From positions 1 to 64,000 of the forward strand of contig JAMXLM010000009.1 of NCBI GenBank assembly GCA_024280995.1: a stretch of 64,000 nucleotides of DNA, read 5' to 3'. A program made the position numbers and the translations under genes. The notes below the pieces were generated by a model. It worked only from the letters and a program-made list of their open reading frames with translations. It was not told where the DNA came from and ran no database searches. Every line of letters starts with the position of its first letter. Position 1 is the first letter of the stretch. The stretch comes from Candidatus Dormiibacterota bacterium. Lineage in GTDB: Bacteria; Chloroflexota; Dormibacteria; Dormibacterales; Dormibacteraceae. This document shows, in pieces, positions 8,808-17,468 of the stretch.

Positions 8808-10016
8808 TTAGCTCGGCTGGATCGACTTGACCAGCGTGAAGCCGCCGGCGCCGTCCATCTGGATCACCCATACCGTCTGCTTGACGTCGTGGTCGGAGGT
8901 GAACTGGAACGGACCAAGCGGAGTTTGAATGTTGACCGACTCCATCGCGCCGCGCAGCTTGTCGCGGTCGCTCGCGAGGCTCGAGCTCGTGAGGCTCATG
9001 TTGGCGCGCTTGGCCGCGTCGGCCAGGATCAGCACTCCGGTGAATGCCTGAGCCGCGAACTGGTCGGGATCTTTGTTGAACTCCTTCCTGTAGGAGTCGA
9101 CGAAGTCCTTGTTCGTCGGGAACGTGTTGCCGATGTACCACGCGCTGGCGCTGCGCGCGCCCTTGCCTGCGGCGCCCGCCTGCTTGGACACCGTCGCGGT
9201 GTTGAAGCCGTTGCCGCCGAGGAACTGGCCCTGCCAGCCCTGGTTGCGCGCGCTGGTCATGATCTTGGCCGGGATGCCGCCCAGCGACGTGATGAAGATC
9301 ACGTCCGGCTTCAGCTGGACCGCCTGCGTGACGTAGGGGGAGAGGTCGGCGGTGGCCTTGGCGAACGGGATGGTCTTGAGCAGCTGGATGTTGTACTGGC
9401 CGACCGTTGCCTGCACGATCTTTCCGCCGTCACTCGAGAATTTGTCGTCCTGCGCGACGAGCAGCACGCCGGTCTTGGGGTGCGAGTCGTCGACGTAGGC
9501 CTTGATGTTGTCGGGGATGGCAGTCTGCTCGCCGAGGCTGTCCCTGAAGACGTACTTGCAAGGCGTGGTGTCGGGGAAGTTGCAGTCGGGCACGATGTGG
9601 ATGCCGGTGGTGCTCGTGGCGAGGATCGGGGTCTTGAGGTTCTCCGCCAGCGGGTGAACCGCGACCGCGGAGTTGGACAGCGTCGGACCGAGCACCGCCA
9701 GCACGTTGTCCTGCTGGATCAACGCCTGCGCCTTCTGCGCCGACTGAGCCTTGTCCGAGGCGTCGTCCTCGACCGTCAGGCTGATCTTGGCCCCGTTGAC
9801 GCCACCGCCGGCGTTGATCTGGTTGACGGCGAGCATCGCGCCATCGCGGCTCTGGGGGCCGTAGACGCCGCCGGCTCCGGTGATCGAGTAGACCGCGCCG
9901 AGCTTGATCGTCTTGCCCGCGTACGAGTTACCGCCTCCGCCACCTCCTCCGGTGGAGCCGCACGCGGCGACGAACAGGGTCACCACCAACAACGAGACGA
10001 GGCGTGAACGGTTCAT
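8808..10016 (-). CDS. livK: Branched-chain amino acid ABC transporter substrate-binding lipoprotein
   Basis: A 402-residue periplasmic-binding-fold protein (LivK/Peripla_BP_6). The signal peptide ends in the lipobox FVAAC with the lipidated cysteine at residue 19, followed by a Gly-rich tether. Mature motifs include the KLGAVYSITGAGGVYGPQ start, in which the STG-like loop binds the amino-acid backbone, and LGPTLSNSAVAVHPLAE near residue 113. It is first in the liv operon. The 47 bp upstream hold a perfect palindrome CTTTAA-CTAA-TTAAAG. The real ligand, which may be an amide or aromatic acid, cannot be read from sequence. Confidence 0.92.
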   Translation of the reverse strand: MNRSRLVSLLVVTLFVAACGSTGGGGGGGNSYAGKTIKLGAVYSITGAGGVYGPQSRDGAMLAVNQINAGGGVNGAKISLTVEDDASDKAQSAQKAQALIQQDNVLAVLGPTLSNSAVAVHPLAENLKTPILATSTTGIHIVPDCNFPDTTPCKYVFRDSLGEQTAIPDNIKAYVDDSHPKTGVLLVAQDDKFSSDGGKIVQATVGQYNIQLLKTIPFAKATADLSPYVTQAVQLKPDVIFITSLGGIPAKIMTSARNQGWQGQFLGGNGFNTATVSKQAGAAGKGARSASAWYIGNTFPTNKDFVDSYRKEFNKDPDQFAAQAFTGVLILADAAKRANMSLTSSSLASDRDKLRGAMESVNIQTPLGPFQFTSDHDVKQTVWVIQMDGAGGFTLVKSIQPS

Positions 10017-10063
10017 GTCACTCCCTCAAACCGAAACTTGGCGATTCTTTAACTAATTAAAGC

Positions 10064-10897
10064 CTATGCCTTCAATCGCTTCATCAGTCGTGGGATGTCG
10101 AGCTTGGGTCGCGGGAAGGTGGGGTTCATCTCCTGCAGCGTCTCGACGAGGATCCTTGTGATCGCCCAGTTGCGGTAGAGCTTGTCATTGGCCGGGATGA
10201 CGTACCACGGCGCCACGTCCGTCGAGCAGCGGGTGATCGCCACCCCGTATGCGCTCATGTAGTCGTCCCAGAAACCGCGCTCGTCGATGTCGTGCTCGTT
10301 GAACTTCCAGTTCTTGTCCGGGTCCTTGAGCCTGTCGATCAGCCGCTTGCGCTGCTCGGCGTAGGAGATGTCGAGGCAGAACTTGACCACCGTGGTGCCA
10401 GTCCGCGTGAGCTCTTTCTCGAAGGCGTTGATTTGCCCGTAGCGGCGGTCGATCACGTTTCGCGGCGCAAGGTTGTGGACGCGCGCGATGAGCACGTCCT
10501 CGTAGTGAGACCGGTTGAAGATGCCGATGAACCCCGGGTCCGGCAGCCGCTTGCGGATCCTCCAGAGAAAGCCGTGCCGCTTCTCGATCGGTGTTGGCTG
10601 CTTGAAGCTGGTGATCAGCACGCCCTCGGGGTTGAAGTTGCGCATGACGTGGGTGACCGTGCCGTCCTTGCCCGACGTGTCCATGCCCTGGAGGACGACG
10701 AGCAAAGAGCGTTTGCGCTCCGCGTATAGACGCCCGTGCAGGTCGAACAGGGTCGCCTTGCCGTTCTCGATGTCGCGTAAAGCCCTCTTCTTGCCGCCCT
10801 TCAGACCTGGGGTGGAAGCAGCGTCGACGCTCTCCATCCGGAACTGACCGTCGACCAGCCGGGCGCGTAATAGCTCGCGGATCTGTTTCTTCGCCAC
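10064..10897 (-). CDS. ppk2: Polyphosphate kinase 2 family protein
   Basis: A 277-residue P-loop kinase that transfers phosphate between polyphosphate and a nucleoside mono- or diphosphate. Walker A is GMDTSGKDG (about 71-79). The family Walker B stretch is FNRSHYEDVL, followed by a lid region with NVIDRRYGQINAFE. The single-domain length fits the short PPK2 classes that make ADP or ATP from polyphosphate; the exact class cannot be told. It lies 47 bp upstream of livK on the same strand, but the gap holds a palindrome and probably a new promoter. Confidence 0.93.
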   Translation of the reverse strand: MAKKQIRELLRARLVDGQFRMESVDAASTPGLKGGKKRALRDIENGKATLFDLHGRLYAERKRSLLVVLQGMDTSGKDGTVTHVMRNFNPEGVLITSFKQPTPIEKRHGFLWRIRKRLPDPGFIGIFNRSHYEDVLIARVHNLAPRNVIDRRYGQINAFEKELTRTGTTVVKFCLDISYAEQRKRLIDRLKDPDKNWKFNEHDIDERGFWDDYMSAYGVAITRCSTDVAPWYVIPANDKLYRNWAITRILVETLQEMNPTFPRPKLDIPRLMKRLKA

Positions 10898-11084
10898 GCG
10901 GGCGAAGTCTAGTCGGGTAAGGGGCCCTTGGAGCCGACGTCCCGATGCGACGGTAAGTCTGCCAGCCGGTTCTCAGATTGGCGCTGCGGTTGAACGTCCC
11001 CGATTCAAGGCTTCGCGACGCTCGTCGACAGGTCGCCAGGACTGACCCAATCTGCGGTCAGCACCGAGGCCAGTTGGGGTCTCA

Positions 11085-12551
11085 TCAACTCGGCTCACCC
11101 GGGCCGTCACTAGGCTCACGACCGCGTACTTCACTCGTTTCAGCGCCATTGCTCAGGCCGACGGCGGTGTCCTCAACGCGGAGAACTATCCGATCATCAT
11201 CCGGCCACTTGACTGGCAATCCGCGTGCTCTGGTGTCTTGGCGCAGCTCTTCAGAGAGCGGCCAGTCCAAAATTGGAGCTTCGCCCTCTTCTTCGATAAT
11301 GTGGGGTGCAAGCCGAAGCGCTTCGTCTAGGTCATCAACCAAACATGCGTACCCGAACCTATATCTATCGCTTAGCGCCGAAACATCGATAGCGGCAGCT
11401 CGGGCCCGCGCCTCACTGGAGCCTCTCAGTCTTTTGACGGCCAAGAACTCGTTTATCTGCATCACCGTTCTCGTGGCCTGGTCGACCGCCATCGTCTGGC
11501 CTACTCTCGTAACGATTTCAACTACCGCCCAGCGATCCTGTTTCATGTGTGTGTAAATGCGCTGATTCAGGTGTCTGTCGATGGCGGCGCGCTCGTCCGA
11601 GGCCCACTTCCACCAGCACTTAAGAGCGAGCAAAGTCCCCAAGATCTCGATTCGATCGATGGCCGATTGAAGGTACGCGGAAGTGACACTTAGTTGGTCC
11701 CCGACCTGGCGGTCGACACCGGTCTTGGCGAGGTAAAGCGCTGAGGCTCGTCCGGCGTTGTGAACTATTGCGTGGCGCCGCTGAATCACTTCTCGAAGTG
11801 CATCCAGATCGTCGGAGAGTTCATCAAAGCCGACGCCCAGCCGCTTCTGAAACCACGTGGCCCAGTCGTCGAAAGACTTCCAAAGCAATGCTTCGACTCG
11901 CCGATGTATGGCGGTATCCTCTGCATCCCTTACCGAGGCGAATCGGCGGAGGTCTGCCAGGGAGAATTCCTTTTCAGTGGCATCGATGTCGCCGTCGTGT
12001 CTCAGAAAGTGCTGCGTCATAAGGCCGCCGATAAGGACCTCTAGCCCGCCAACCAACAACGTGAGCAGCGATGCATTGAGCAGGAGACTCTTCACCGGAG
12101 CCTTTATCGCTGCTAGAAGGCGGTCGAGGCTCGTAAGAAATGCCACGGTCGAGTCTCCTAGCAGAGGGGATAGTGTAGTTGTCGAGAGAGTTAACGAACC
12201 ATCGCGAGCCTCCCCATGCAATTTATCGACGAACTCCTGGACAGTCTGGAACTCTTTCGAGTCTTCGTATTTCTTTGCGCCCGACGGCGAGAAAAGCAGG
12301 AGCAGCAGTAAGAGCGCGCGAAGTCTGTTGGTTCGGTCTACACCGATCGTCTCGAGGGTCGTCGCCCACTCGTGGATGCGTGCGTTGTCGAGCGCTTCGA
12401 CATGTGGCTTCAGGCTGTTGGCCATTTCCCTCACGGCGTCGACCGTGCCATGAAATTGGTCCAGTATCTGCGTGAAATCGGGATGTCGCTGGGTGTCTTC
12501 CTCGGAATCACCACCGAGATCGCCGTCGCCTGCTGAGGTCGGTTCGTCCAT
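11085..12551 (-). CDS. Hypothetical protein with HEPN-like RNase motif
   Basis: A 488-residue protein with no overall family recognised. Around residues 250-285 it reads ALREVIQRRHAIVHNAGR, an R-x4-6-H motif in a helix, followed by VGDQLSVTSAYLQSAIDRI. This pattern is seen in HEPN-superfamily proteins, many of which are RNases in abortive-infection or toxin systems. Residues 80-88 (seven leucines) and 155-178 are hydrophobic and may insert in membrane or pack inside. The G+C content is visibly lower than in flanking genes, and 187 bp without a recognisable gene separate it from ppk2. A TAACGAATCG motif lies at 12556-12565, just before the ATG. Whether it cuts RNA is inference. Confidence 0.65.
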   Translation of the reverse strand: MDEPTSAGDGDLGGDSEEDTQRHPDFTQILDQFHGTVDAVREMANSLKPHVEALDNARIHEWATTLETIGVDRTNRLRALLLLLLLFSPSGAKKYEDSKEFQTVQEFVDKLHGEARDGSLTLSTTTLSPLLGDSTVAFLTSLDRLLAAIKAPVKSLLLNASLLTLLVGGLEVLIGGLMTQHFLRHDGDIDATEKEFSLADLRRFASVRDAEDTAIHRRVEALLWKSFDDWATWFQKRLGVGFDELSDDLDALREVIQRRHAIVHNAGRASALYLAKTGVDRQVGDQLSVTSAYLQSAIDRIEILGTLLALKCWWKWASDERAAIDRHLNQRIYTHMKQDRWAVVEIVTRVGQTMAVDQATRTVMQINEFLAVKRLRGSSEARARAAAIDVSALSDRYRFGYACLVDDLDEALRLAPHIIEEEGEAPILDWPLSEELRQDTRARGLPVKWPDDDRIVLRVEDTAVGLSNGAETSEVRGREPSDGPGEPS

Positions 12552-12715
12552 GAGTTAACGAATCGTACGCGTTGAGTTGACGCGACGTCGGGTTCGATTG
12601 CTACCGGAGCAAGGAGAGGTGTGGTTCGTCGGCAATCGGCGTGCTGGCGGTGTTCTGCAGCTATGTTCCTGGTAGGCGTTGTGGGTAGGCGCGGAAAGCT
12701 TTTGTGGGGTGCTAG

Positions 12716-13663
12716 CTACTTCAGCTCGATAGGGACGACGTCCAGGCTCAGCAGCTGGTCCGCGCGCAGAACCGTGAGCGGAATCCGGGATCCGATCTTC
12801 GCCTCGACCATGAGCCGCTGCAGGTCTCCCGCCTTGCTCACTCCGACGTCGCCGACCGAGACGATGACGTCGCCGCCGCGCAGCTTTGCGTTCTCGGCGG
12901 GGCTGCCCGCCACGACCTCATGCACCTCGACTCCCGCCCTGCGGCCGAGCCGCTCGGCGACGCTGGGAGGAAGCGGGCGAGTGCCGCCGGCGATCCCGAG
13001 GTAGGCGCGCCGCACGCGACCGCTGCGCATCAGCGCTGAAAGGATGGCCTGCGTCGTCGAGTTGATCGGCACCGCAAGTCCGAGCCCCATCCCGGCGACG
13101 GCGGTGTTCACGCCGATGAGCTGGGCCTTCGAATCAGACAGCGCGCCACCCGAGTTGCCGGGGTTCAGGGCGGCGTCGGTCTGGATCACGTCCTCGACGA
13201 AGCGCCGGTGCCCGTTGCCGTCCGCGGTCGCCAGCGAGCGGCCTAACCCGCTGACGACCCCGGACGTGACGGAACCCGAAAAGCCCATGGGGTTGCCGAT
13301 CGCAACCACGAGCTGGCCGACGCGCAGCCTGTCCGCATCGCCGATGCGAGCGGGGTGGAGGTCGGCCGAGCGGGCGCGCACGATGGCGAGGTCGGACAGT
13401 GGATCGGCGCCGACGATGTCGACTTGATATTCGGTGCCGTCGATGAAGGTTGCGCTGGCCGTGCCGCCCGCCGCGACCACATGGGCCGAGGTGACGAGGA
13501 AGCCGTCGGGAGTGATCACGACGCCCGAGCCCGCCCCGCCCGATCCGCGTCCGCCGCGCCCGATGCGCAGGCTGGCGACAGAGGGAAGGACCTTCTCCGC
13601 GACGGAGGTCACGATCGTCGAATAAGCGTCTAGCGCGTCTTGCTCGGTGGGCGTCTCGATCAT
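12716..13663 (-). CDS. Trypsin-like serine protease with PDZ domain (HtrA/DegP-like)
   Basis: A 315-residue S1C-family protease. The catalytic triad is visible as His in TSAHVV, Asp in PLSDLAIV and Ser in NPGNSGGAL, followed by one C-terminal PDZ domain from about residue 220 (the RAYLGIAGG stretch, then GSPAENAKLRGGDVIVSVGD). Unlike most HtrA proteins, no signal peptide or membrane anchor precedes the protease domain: the N-terminus MIETPTEQDALDAYSTIV is polar. It is therefore probably cytoplasmic unless a start farther upstream is used. Single gene, no operon partner. Confidence 0.9.
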   Translation of the reverse strand: MIETPTEQDALDAYSTIVTSVAEKVLPSVASLRIGRGGRGSGGAGSGVVITPDGFLVTSAHVVAAGGTASATFIDGTEYQVDIVGADPLSDLAIVRARSADLHPARIGDADRLRVGQLVVAIGNPMGFSGSVTSGVVSGLGRSLATADGNGHRRFVEDVIQTDAALNPGNSGGALSDSKAQLIGVNTAVAGMGLGLAVPINSTTQAILSALMRSGRVRRAYLGIAGGTRPLPPSVAERLGRRAGVEVHEVVAGSPAENAKLRGGDVIVSVGDVGVSKAGDLQRLMVEAKIGSRIPLTVLRADQLLSLDVVPIELK

Positions 13664-13694
13664 GGTGTTACAAGATTACCAAGTAACAGACGAT

Positions 13695-15053
13695 CTAAAC
13701 GCGGGCCTTTGCTTTGAGCGTTTTGAACTCCTTTTCGAACTCGGCGACGACCTTCTCGGGGTCTTTGACCAGACCTTCGTCGGTGGCGACGCCGAGCATC
13801 ACGCCGCCCGCGTAGCTGAGGATGCTGATGCCCAGGCCGAGGTGTCCGGACTGAGGGACCCAGAACATGACCTGGTCGAGCTTCCTGCCGGCGAGGTACA
13901 GCGGCTCGCGTGGGCCGGGCACGTTGGTGAGCACCGCCGTGGCCTTGCTTCCGAAAAAGCGCAGGCCGAGGCGCTCGACCTCGACAGGCGTGACGCCCAT
14001 GACGTTGAGCACGGCAAAGGCGACCAGAGCCTCGGGTGACCGCTTGAGCTCATCCATCTCCCGTTTGATCGCGCGCAGGCGCTTGACCGGGTCCGCGATT
14101 CCGATCGGGAGGGTCAGGAAGACGAGCCCGAAGGCGTTGCCGAGTCGGTGCGCATCGTCCAGGGGCCGCAGATTGACCGGCACAGAGGCGCGGATCTCGA
14201 GGCCGGCCGTGTCCTCGCCACGCTGGTCGAGGTAGCGGCGGAGAGCGCCTGTCGTGGCCGCGACCAGGACGTCATTGACCGTCGCGTCGAAGGCTTTGCC
14301 GATGGCCTTGAAGTCCTCCAACGGCAGCGGTCGCGACGACCACGCCGCGCGCTTGCGACGTCCGAGCTCGCCCTTGAACACGGTCTCGGGATCGGGCGGC
14401 AGCAACACGAGCCGCCCAAGCCGGTACGCCCCCGCGGCGCCCAGCCGCGCGAGGTCCGCGAGGCGGCCTGGATTGTCGAGGATCTGCTGGCCGGTCGAAA
14501 CGCCGGTGCCTATCGCCGTGGACAGCCAGTCGAACGGACCGGTGTGGTTGTCGGGTTTGGCGCCCTTGCGCGCAGGCGTCGGGTTGGGCTTCGTGTCGGT
14601 GAGGGTCAGCATCACTCGCACCAGCGCTATGCCGTCGGCGATGCTGTGATGGATCCGCGCGAGGACCACCGAGCCGCGCTCGTGGCCGTCGATGAGGTGC
14701 ACGTGCCAGAGCGGTTTGGTCATGTCGAGGGGCGTGCTCATCAGCTCGCTGACCAGCCGGCGAAGAGCCCTGTCGCCGCCGGGGGGCGGGAGGGAGACGT
14801 GGCTGACGTGGTTGTCGATGTCGAAGCGGGCGTCGTCCTGCCAGTGGGGGAGGTTGCCCCGGGTTCGCGGGCGGACGACGCGCTGGTGGAAGCGGCCGAA
14901 GGTGGCGAGACGTTTGTCGAGAAGGGTGCGAAGGCGCGGCGGGTCGACGGTGCCTTCCAGAGCCAGGACGCCGGTGACCATCATCAGGTTGGTCGGGTCT
15001 TCCATACCCAACCACGCGGCGTCGACAGTGGACATGGGGACGAGGCGGGTCAT
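13695..15053 (-). CDS. Wax ester synthase / diacylglycerol acyltransferase (WS/DGAT family)
   Basis: A 452-residue acyl-CoA-dependent O-acyltransferase. The active-site motif HHxxxDG is present as HHSIADG near residue 137, with the family N-terminus MSTVDAAWLGMEDPTNLMMVTGVL and a C-terminal half carrying NVPGPREPLYLAG. It makes wax esters or triacylglycerol as storage lipid, or acts on other alcohols. Such genes are frequent in actinobacteria and other soil bacteria. Two acyl-CoA ligases elsewhere in the window could supply substrate, but they are not linked to it. Confidence 0.92.
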   Translation of the reverse strand: MTRLVPMSTVDAAWLGMEDPTNLMMVTGVLALEGTVDPPRLRTLLDKRLATFGRFHQRVVRPRTRGNLPHWQDDARFDIDNHVSHVSLPPPGGDRALRRLVSELMSTPLDMTKPLWHVHLIDGHERGSVVLARIHHSIADGIALVRVMLTLTDTKPNPTPARKGAKPDNHTGPFDWLSTAIGTGVSTGQQILDNPGRLADLARLGAAGAYRLGRLVLLPPDPETVFKGELGRRKRAAWSSRPLPLEDFKAIGKAFDATVNDVLVAATTGALRRYLDQRGEDTAGLEIRASVPVNLRPLDDAHRLGNAFGLVFLTLPIGIADPVKRLRAIKREMDELKRSPEALVAFAVLNVMGVTPVEVERLGLRFFGSKATAVLTNVPGPREPLYLAGRKLDQVMFWVPQSGHLGLGISILSYAGGVMLGVATDEGLVKDPEKVVAEFEKEFKTLKAKARV

Positions 15054-15093
15054 GGCTGGTGCGATCCTACGCGCCCGGGAATTTCACCCACCT

Positions 15094-15390
15094 TTCGCGG
15101 GCCCACCCTCCTCCCGCCGGATCCCACCCTCCGAGTCTCGCGACTGCGAGGGCCGCAGCAGATCCGCGGGATCAGCGGGCGGAGCCGAGGAAAGGGTGGC
15201 GCAAGGAGGAGTGCAGCTCACGCTGCATGACGACGAGCGCCGGGCCCCTTGACGATGGCTTCAGCGCCGCAAGCGCCCGCCCGCTTAGAACGCGGAGATG
15301 CGCGGACCTTCGTGGTCGCGAGGCTCAGACCGGCCGACCGTATCACGAGGCTAAACGGCGACCTTTACCGCCGCAAGCCAGCCTGTTAAG
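15094..15390. repeat. Non-coding repeat, long copy
   Basis: This 365-bp gap (15054-15418) holds no convincing gene. It opens with TTCGCGGGCCCACCCTC (15094-15110) and a similar continuation (TCCCG..GG.TCCCACCC), and ends with CCAGCCTGTTAAG (15378-15390). Both blocks recur in the same order at 20346-20362 and 20436-20448, where only about 75 bp separate them. The interior here is longer and not shared. It looks like a dispersed intergenic element with a variable middle. Confidence 0.5.
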
Positions 15391-15418
15391 GCCTCCGGTA
15401 AGCTCGGTCGAGCCAAAC

Positions 15419-15931
15419 ATGTCGGAAATGACCCGCGCCCGCAGCCACCTCGGGGACTGGATCTCCATTCACGCCCACGCCGGGCGCACGCCGCTGCGTT
15501 TCAAGCTGAGCTTCGGCTTCGGCGACCTTCCGGAGGGCTGGGCGTCGCCGCGCCACGGCGCTCGCCTGTGGACGGGCGTCGTTGGGCTGGCCTGCATCGC
15601 GCCTTTCATCGCGCTGATCGTCGCGGCGTCCCTCGACCGCGTCGGGCTGAGCCAGCTCTATGGGTGGCTCTCGAGCTCGTCACCCGCCATCCTCGCCGCG
15701 ACCATCAGCCTCTTCGTCGGCATTCCAGTGGCGATTGCGATCAACCTCTGGCGCATCACCCGCCTCGGCTTCCGCCGCGGCGCCGGCGTGATCGAAGGCC
15801 TGGTGGCGGTCGAATACGCGCCCCTGCACCTTGTCGTCGTCGTCGCTGCGGTGCTCTTCGGAGGTCTGTTCGTCGGCCACCTCGCCGCCGACACATACGC
15901 GTGCATCAACGGGGTCAAGTCCGCCTGCTGA
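15419..15931 (+). CDS. Hypothetical membrane protein
   Basis: A 170-residue protein with three hydrophobic segments (about 48-72, 92-110 and 135-158). The N-terminus reads MSEMTRARSHLGDWISIHAH and is polar. The frame stays open upstream into the repeat, but the ATG at 15419 is the first sensible start; a second ATG lies at 15428. No SD is clear. No family recognised. It lies 38 bp upstream of the DUF1800 gene on the same strand and may be co-transcribed with it. Confidence 0.65.
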   Translation: MSEMTRARSHLGDWISIHAHAGRTPLRFKLSFGFGDLPEGWASPRHGARLWTGVVGLACIAPFIALIVAASLDRVGLSQLYGWLSSSSPAILAATISLFVGIPVAIAINLWRITRLGFRRGAGVIEGLVAVEYAPLHLVVVVAAVLFGGLFVGHLAADTYACINGVKSAC

Positions 15932-15969
15932 CCGGCTGAGGCCGCTTACAAACTCTTCACACCCGGCTA

Positions 15970-17457
15970 ATGGCAAAGCCGCGGCGTGAGAGTTCAATGA
16001 ATCACGTGAGCGTCGCCCCAGCGCAAGACCAGGTCGAAGCACCTCGCGCCGTTCGCCGCGGCATCACTCGCCGCCAGGCACTGGCCGCCGCCGTCGCGAC
16101 CGGCCTCGGCGTGGGCGCCATCCGCTTGATCGGCGGCTCGATGCAGCGGATCGCGAGCCCTCGCACCGCGTCTGCAGGCGGTTGGATCTCGCCCCTGAAC
16201 AGCGAGGGGGCACGGGTCATGCAGCTCCTCCGGCGCACCTCGTTCGGCTACACCGCCTCGCAGCTGGAGGCCGCCCTTTCTGACGGATTCGCCAAGACCG
16301 TCGACCGCCTGGTCGAGACCAGGCCGGTCGAACCACCTGCGTTCGCGGCCGCCGCATCCCCCGGTGGCCGCTTTGCGATTCCCCAGCTGCAGCAGTGGTG
16401 GATCGACCACATGCTCAGCACCCCGACGCCGTTCGCCGAGCGGATGACGCTTTTCTGGCACGGCCACTTCACTTCGGACTACCGCAAGGTCGCCGACAAC
16501 ACCTTCGTCTACTGGCAGAACCTGACCTGGCGCCGGATGGCGATGACCAACCTGCGATCGATGCTCATGGAAGTCACGACCGACCCCGCGATGCTGCGTT
16601 ATCTCGACCTCGCGACCTCCACCGGGGCGAATCCGAATGAGAACTACTCCCGCGAGCTCATGGAGCTCTTCACCATGGGCGCCGGGAACTACACCGAGGA
16701 CGACGTCCGCGAGAGCGCCAAGGCGCTGGCGGGCTGGACGTTGCCGCAACCTGACTCGTTCGGGCTCGACCAGGGCAATCGACGCCTGCCGATCTACACC
16801 ACGCAGAAGTCAGGCGTCTTCAACCAGCGACGCGCGTATCGCGGCAGCGTCACCTACCTCGGCAAGACGGGATCGCTCGACACGCAGGGTGTCATCGATC
16901 GCATTCTCGCCCAGCCCGCGACCGCCAACCTCTTCGCGGCCCGGGTCGCGCAGCACTTCGTCACGGGTCAGCCCACCACCTCATTCGTCGCGGGCCTCGC
17001 CGAAACGTTCCGGCGCAGCAAGTACGACGTCAAAACGTTGATGCACGCCGTCTTCACTAGCGCCGAGTTCGTCGCGGACGCGAACTACCGCGGCTTGGTC
17101 AAATCACCGACTGAGTTCATGGTCGGCGCCGCGCGAGCGCTCGGCAACGCCTCGCTGGCCAAGGTGATCGCCGCATCCGGATCGGGCATGGGCCAGACGC
17201 TGTTCGATCCGCCCGATGTCAACGGCTGGCCAAACAATGAGTCCTGGATGTCCTCCAACACCGTGGTCGAACGGGTGAACTTCGCCACCGCCGCGATGAC
17301 GCAGTCGAATGGGAGCTTGCCTTCAGCATCCGACGCGGTCCACATCCACCTCGACGGAGTGCTCAGCTCGCAAACCGCGGATCTCCTGAACCAGGCGGCC
17401 GATGACCGCGCGCGCTGGTTCATCACCCTTGCCTCGCCGGAATTTCAGCTCAAGTAG
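15970..17457 (+). CDS. DUF1800 family Tat-exported protein
   Basis: A 495-residue DUF1800 protein. The N-terminal Tat signal is TRRQALAAAVATGLGVGAI, with the twin arginine near residues 38-39 counted from 15970. An ATG at 15997 would shorten the n-region and is equally possible. Family motifs are LLRRTSFGYTASQLEAAL, MTLFWHGHFTSDYRKV, ENYSRELMELFTMG and PPDVNGWP. DUF1800 proteins are exported and almost always paired with DUF1501, as here. Their biochemical role is not established. The DUF1501 gene follows 11 bp later. Confidence 0.9.
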   Translation: MAKPRRESSMNHVSVAPAQDQVEAPRAVRRGITRRQALAAAVATGLGVGAIRLIGGSMQRIASPRTASAGGWISPLNSEGARVMQLLRRTSFGYTASQLEAALSDGFAKTVDRLVETRPVEPPAFAAAASPGGRFAIPQLQQWWIDHMLSTPTPFAERMTLFWHGHFTSDYRKVADNTFVYWQNLTWRRMAMTNLRSMLMEVTTDPAMLRYLDLATSTGANPNENYSRELMELFTMGAGNYTEDDVRESAKALAGWTLPQPDSFGLDQGNRRLPIYTTQKSGVFNQRRAYRGSVTYLGKTGSLDTQGVIDRILAQPATANLFAARVAQHFVTGQPTTSFVAGLAETFRRSKYDVKTLMHAVFTSAEFVADANYRGLVKSPTEFMVGAARALGNASLAKVIAASGSGMGQTLFDPPDVNGWPNNESWMSSNTVVERVNFATAAMTQSNGSLPSASDAVHIHLDGVLSSQTADLLNQAADDRARWFITLASPEFQLK

Positions 17458-17468
17458 GTGCGCGAACG

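Noticed and set aside
10898-11084. tRNA-like fragment near 10990 (GGTTGAACGTCCCCGATTC)
   Set aside because: It looks like a T-arm at first sight, but no matching stem or acceptor can be found around it.
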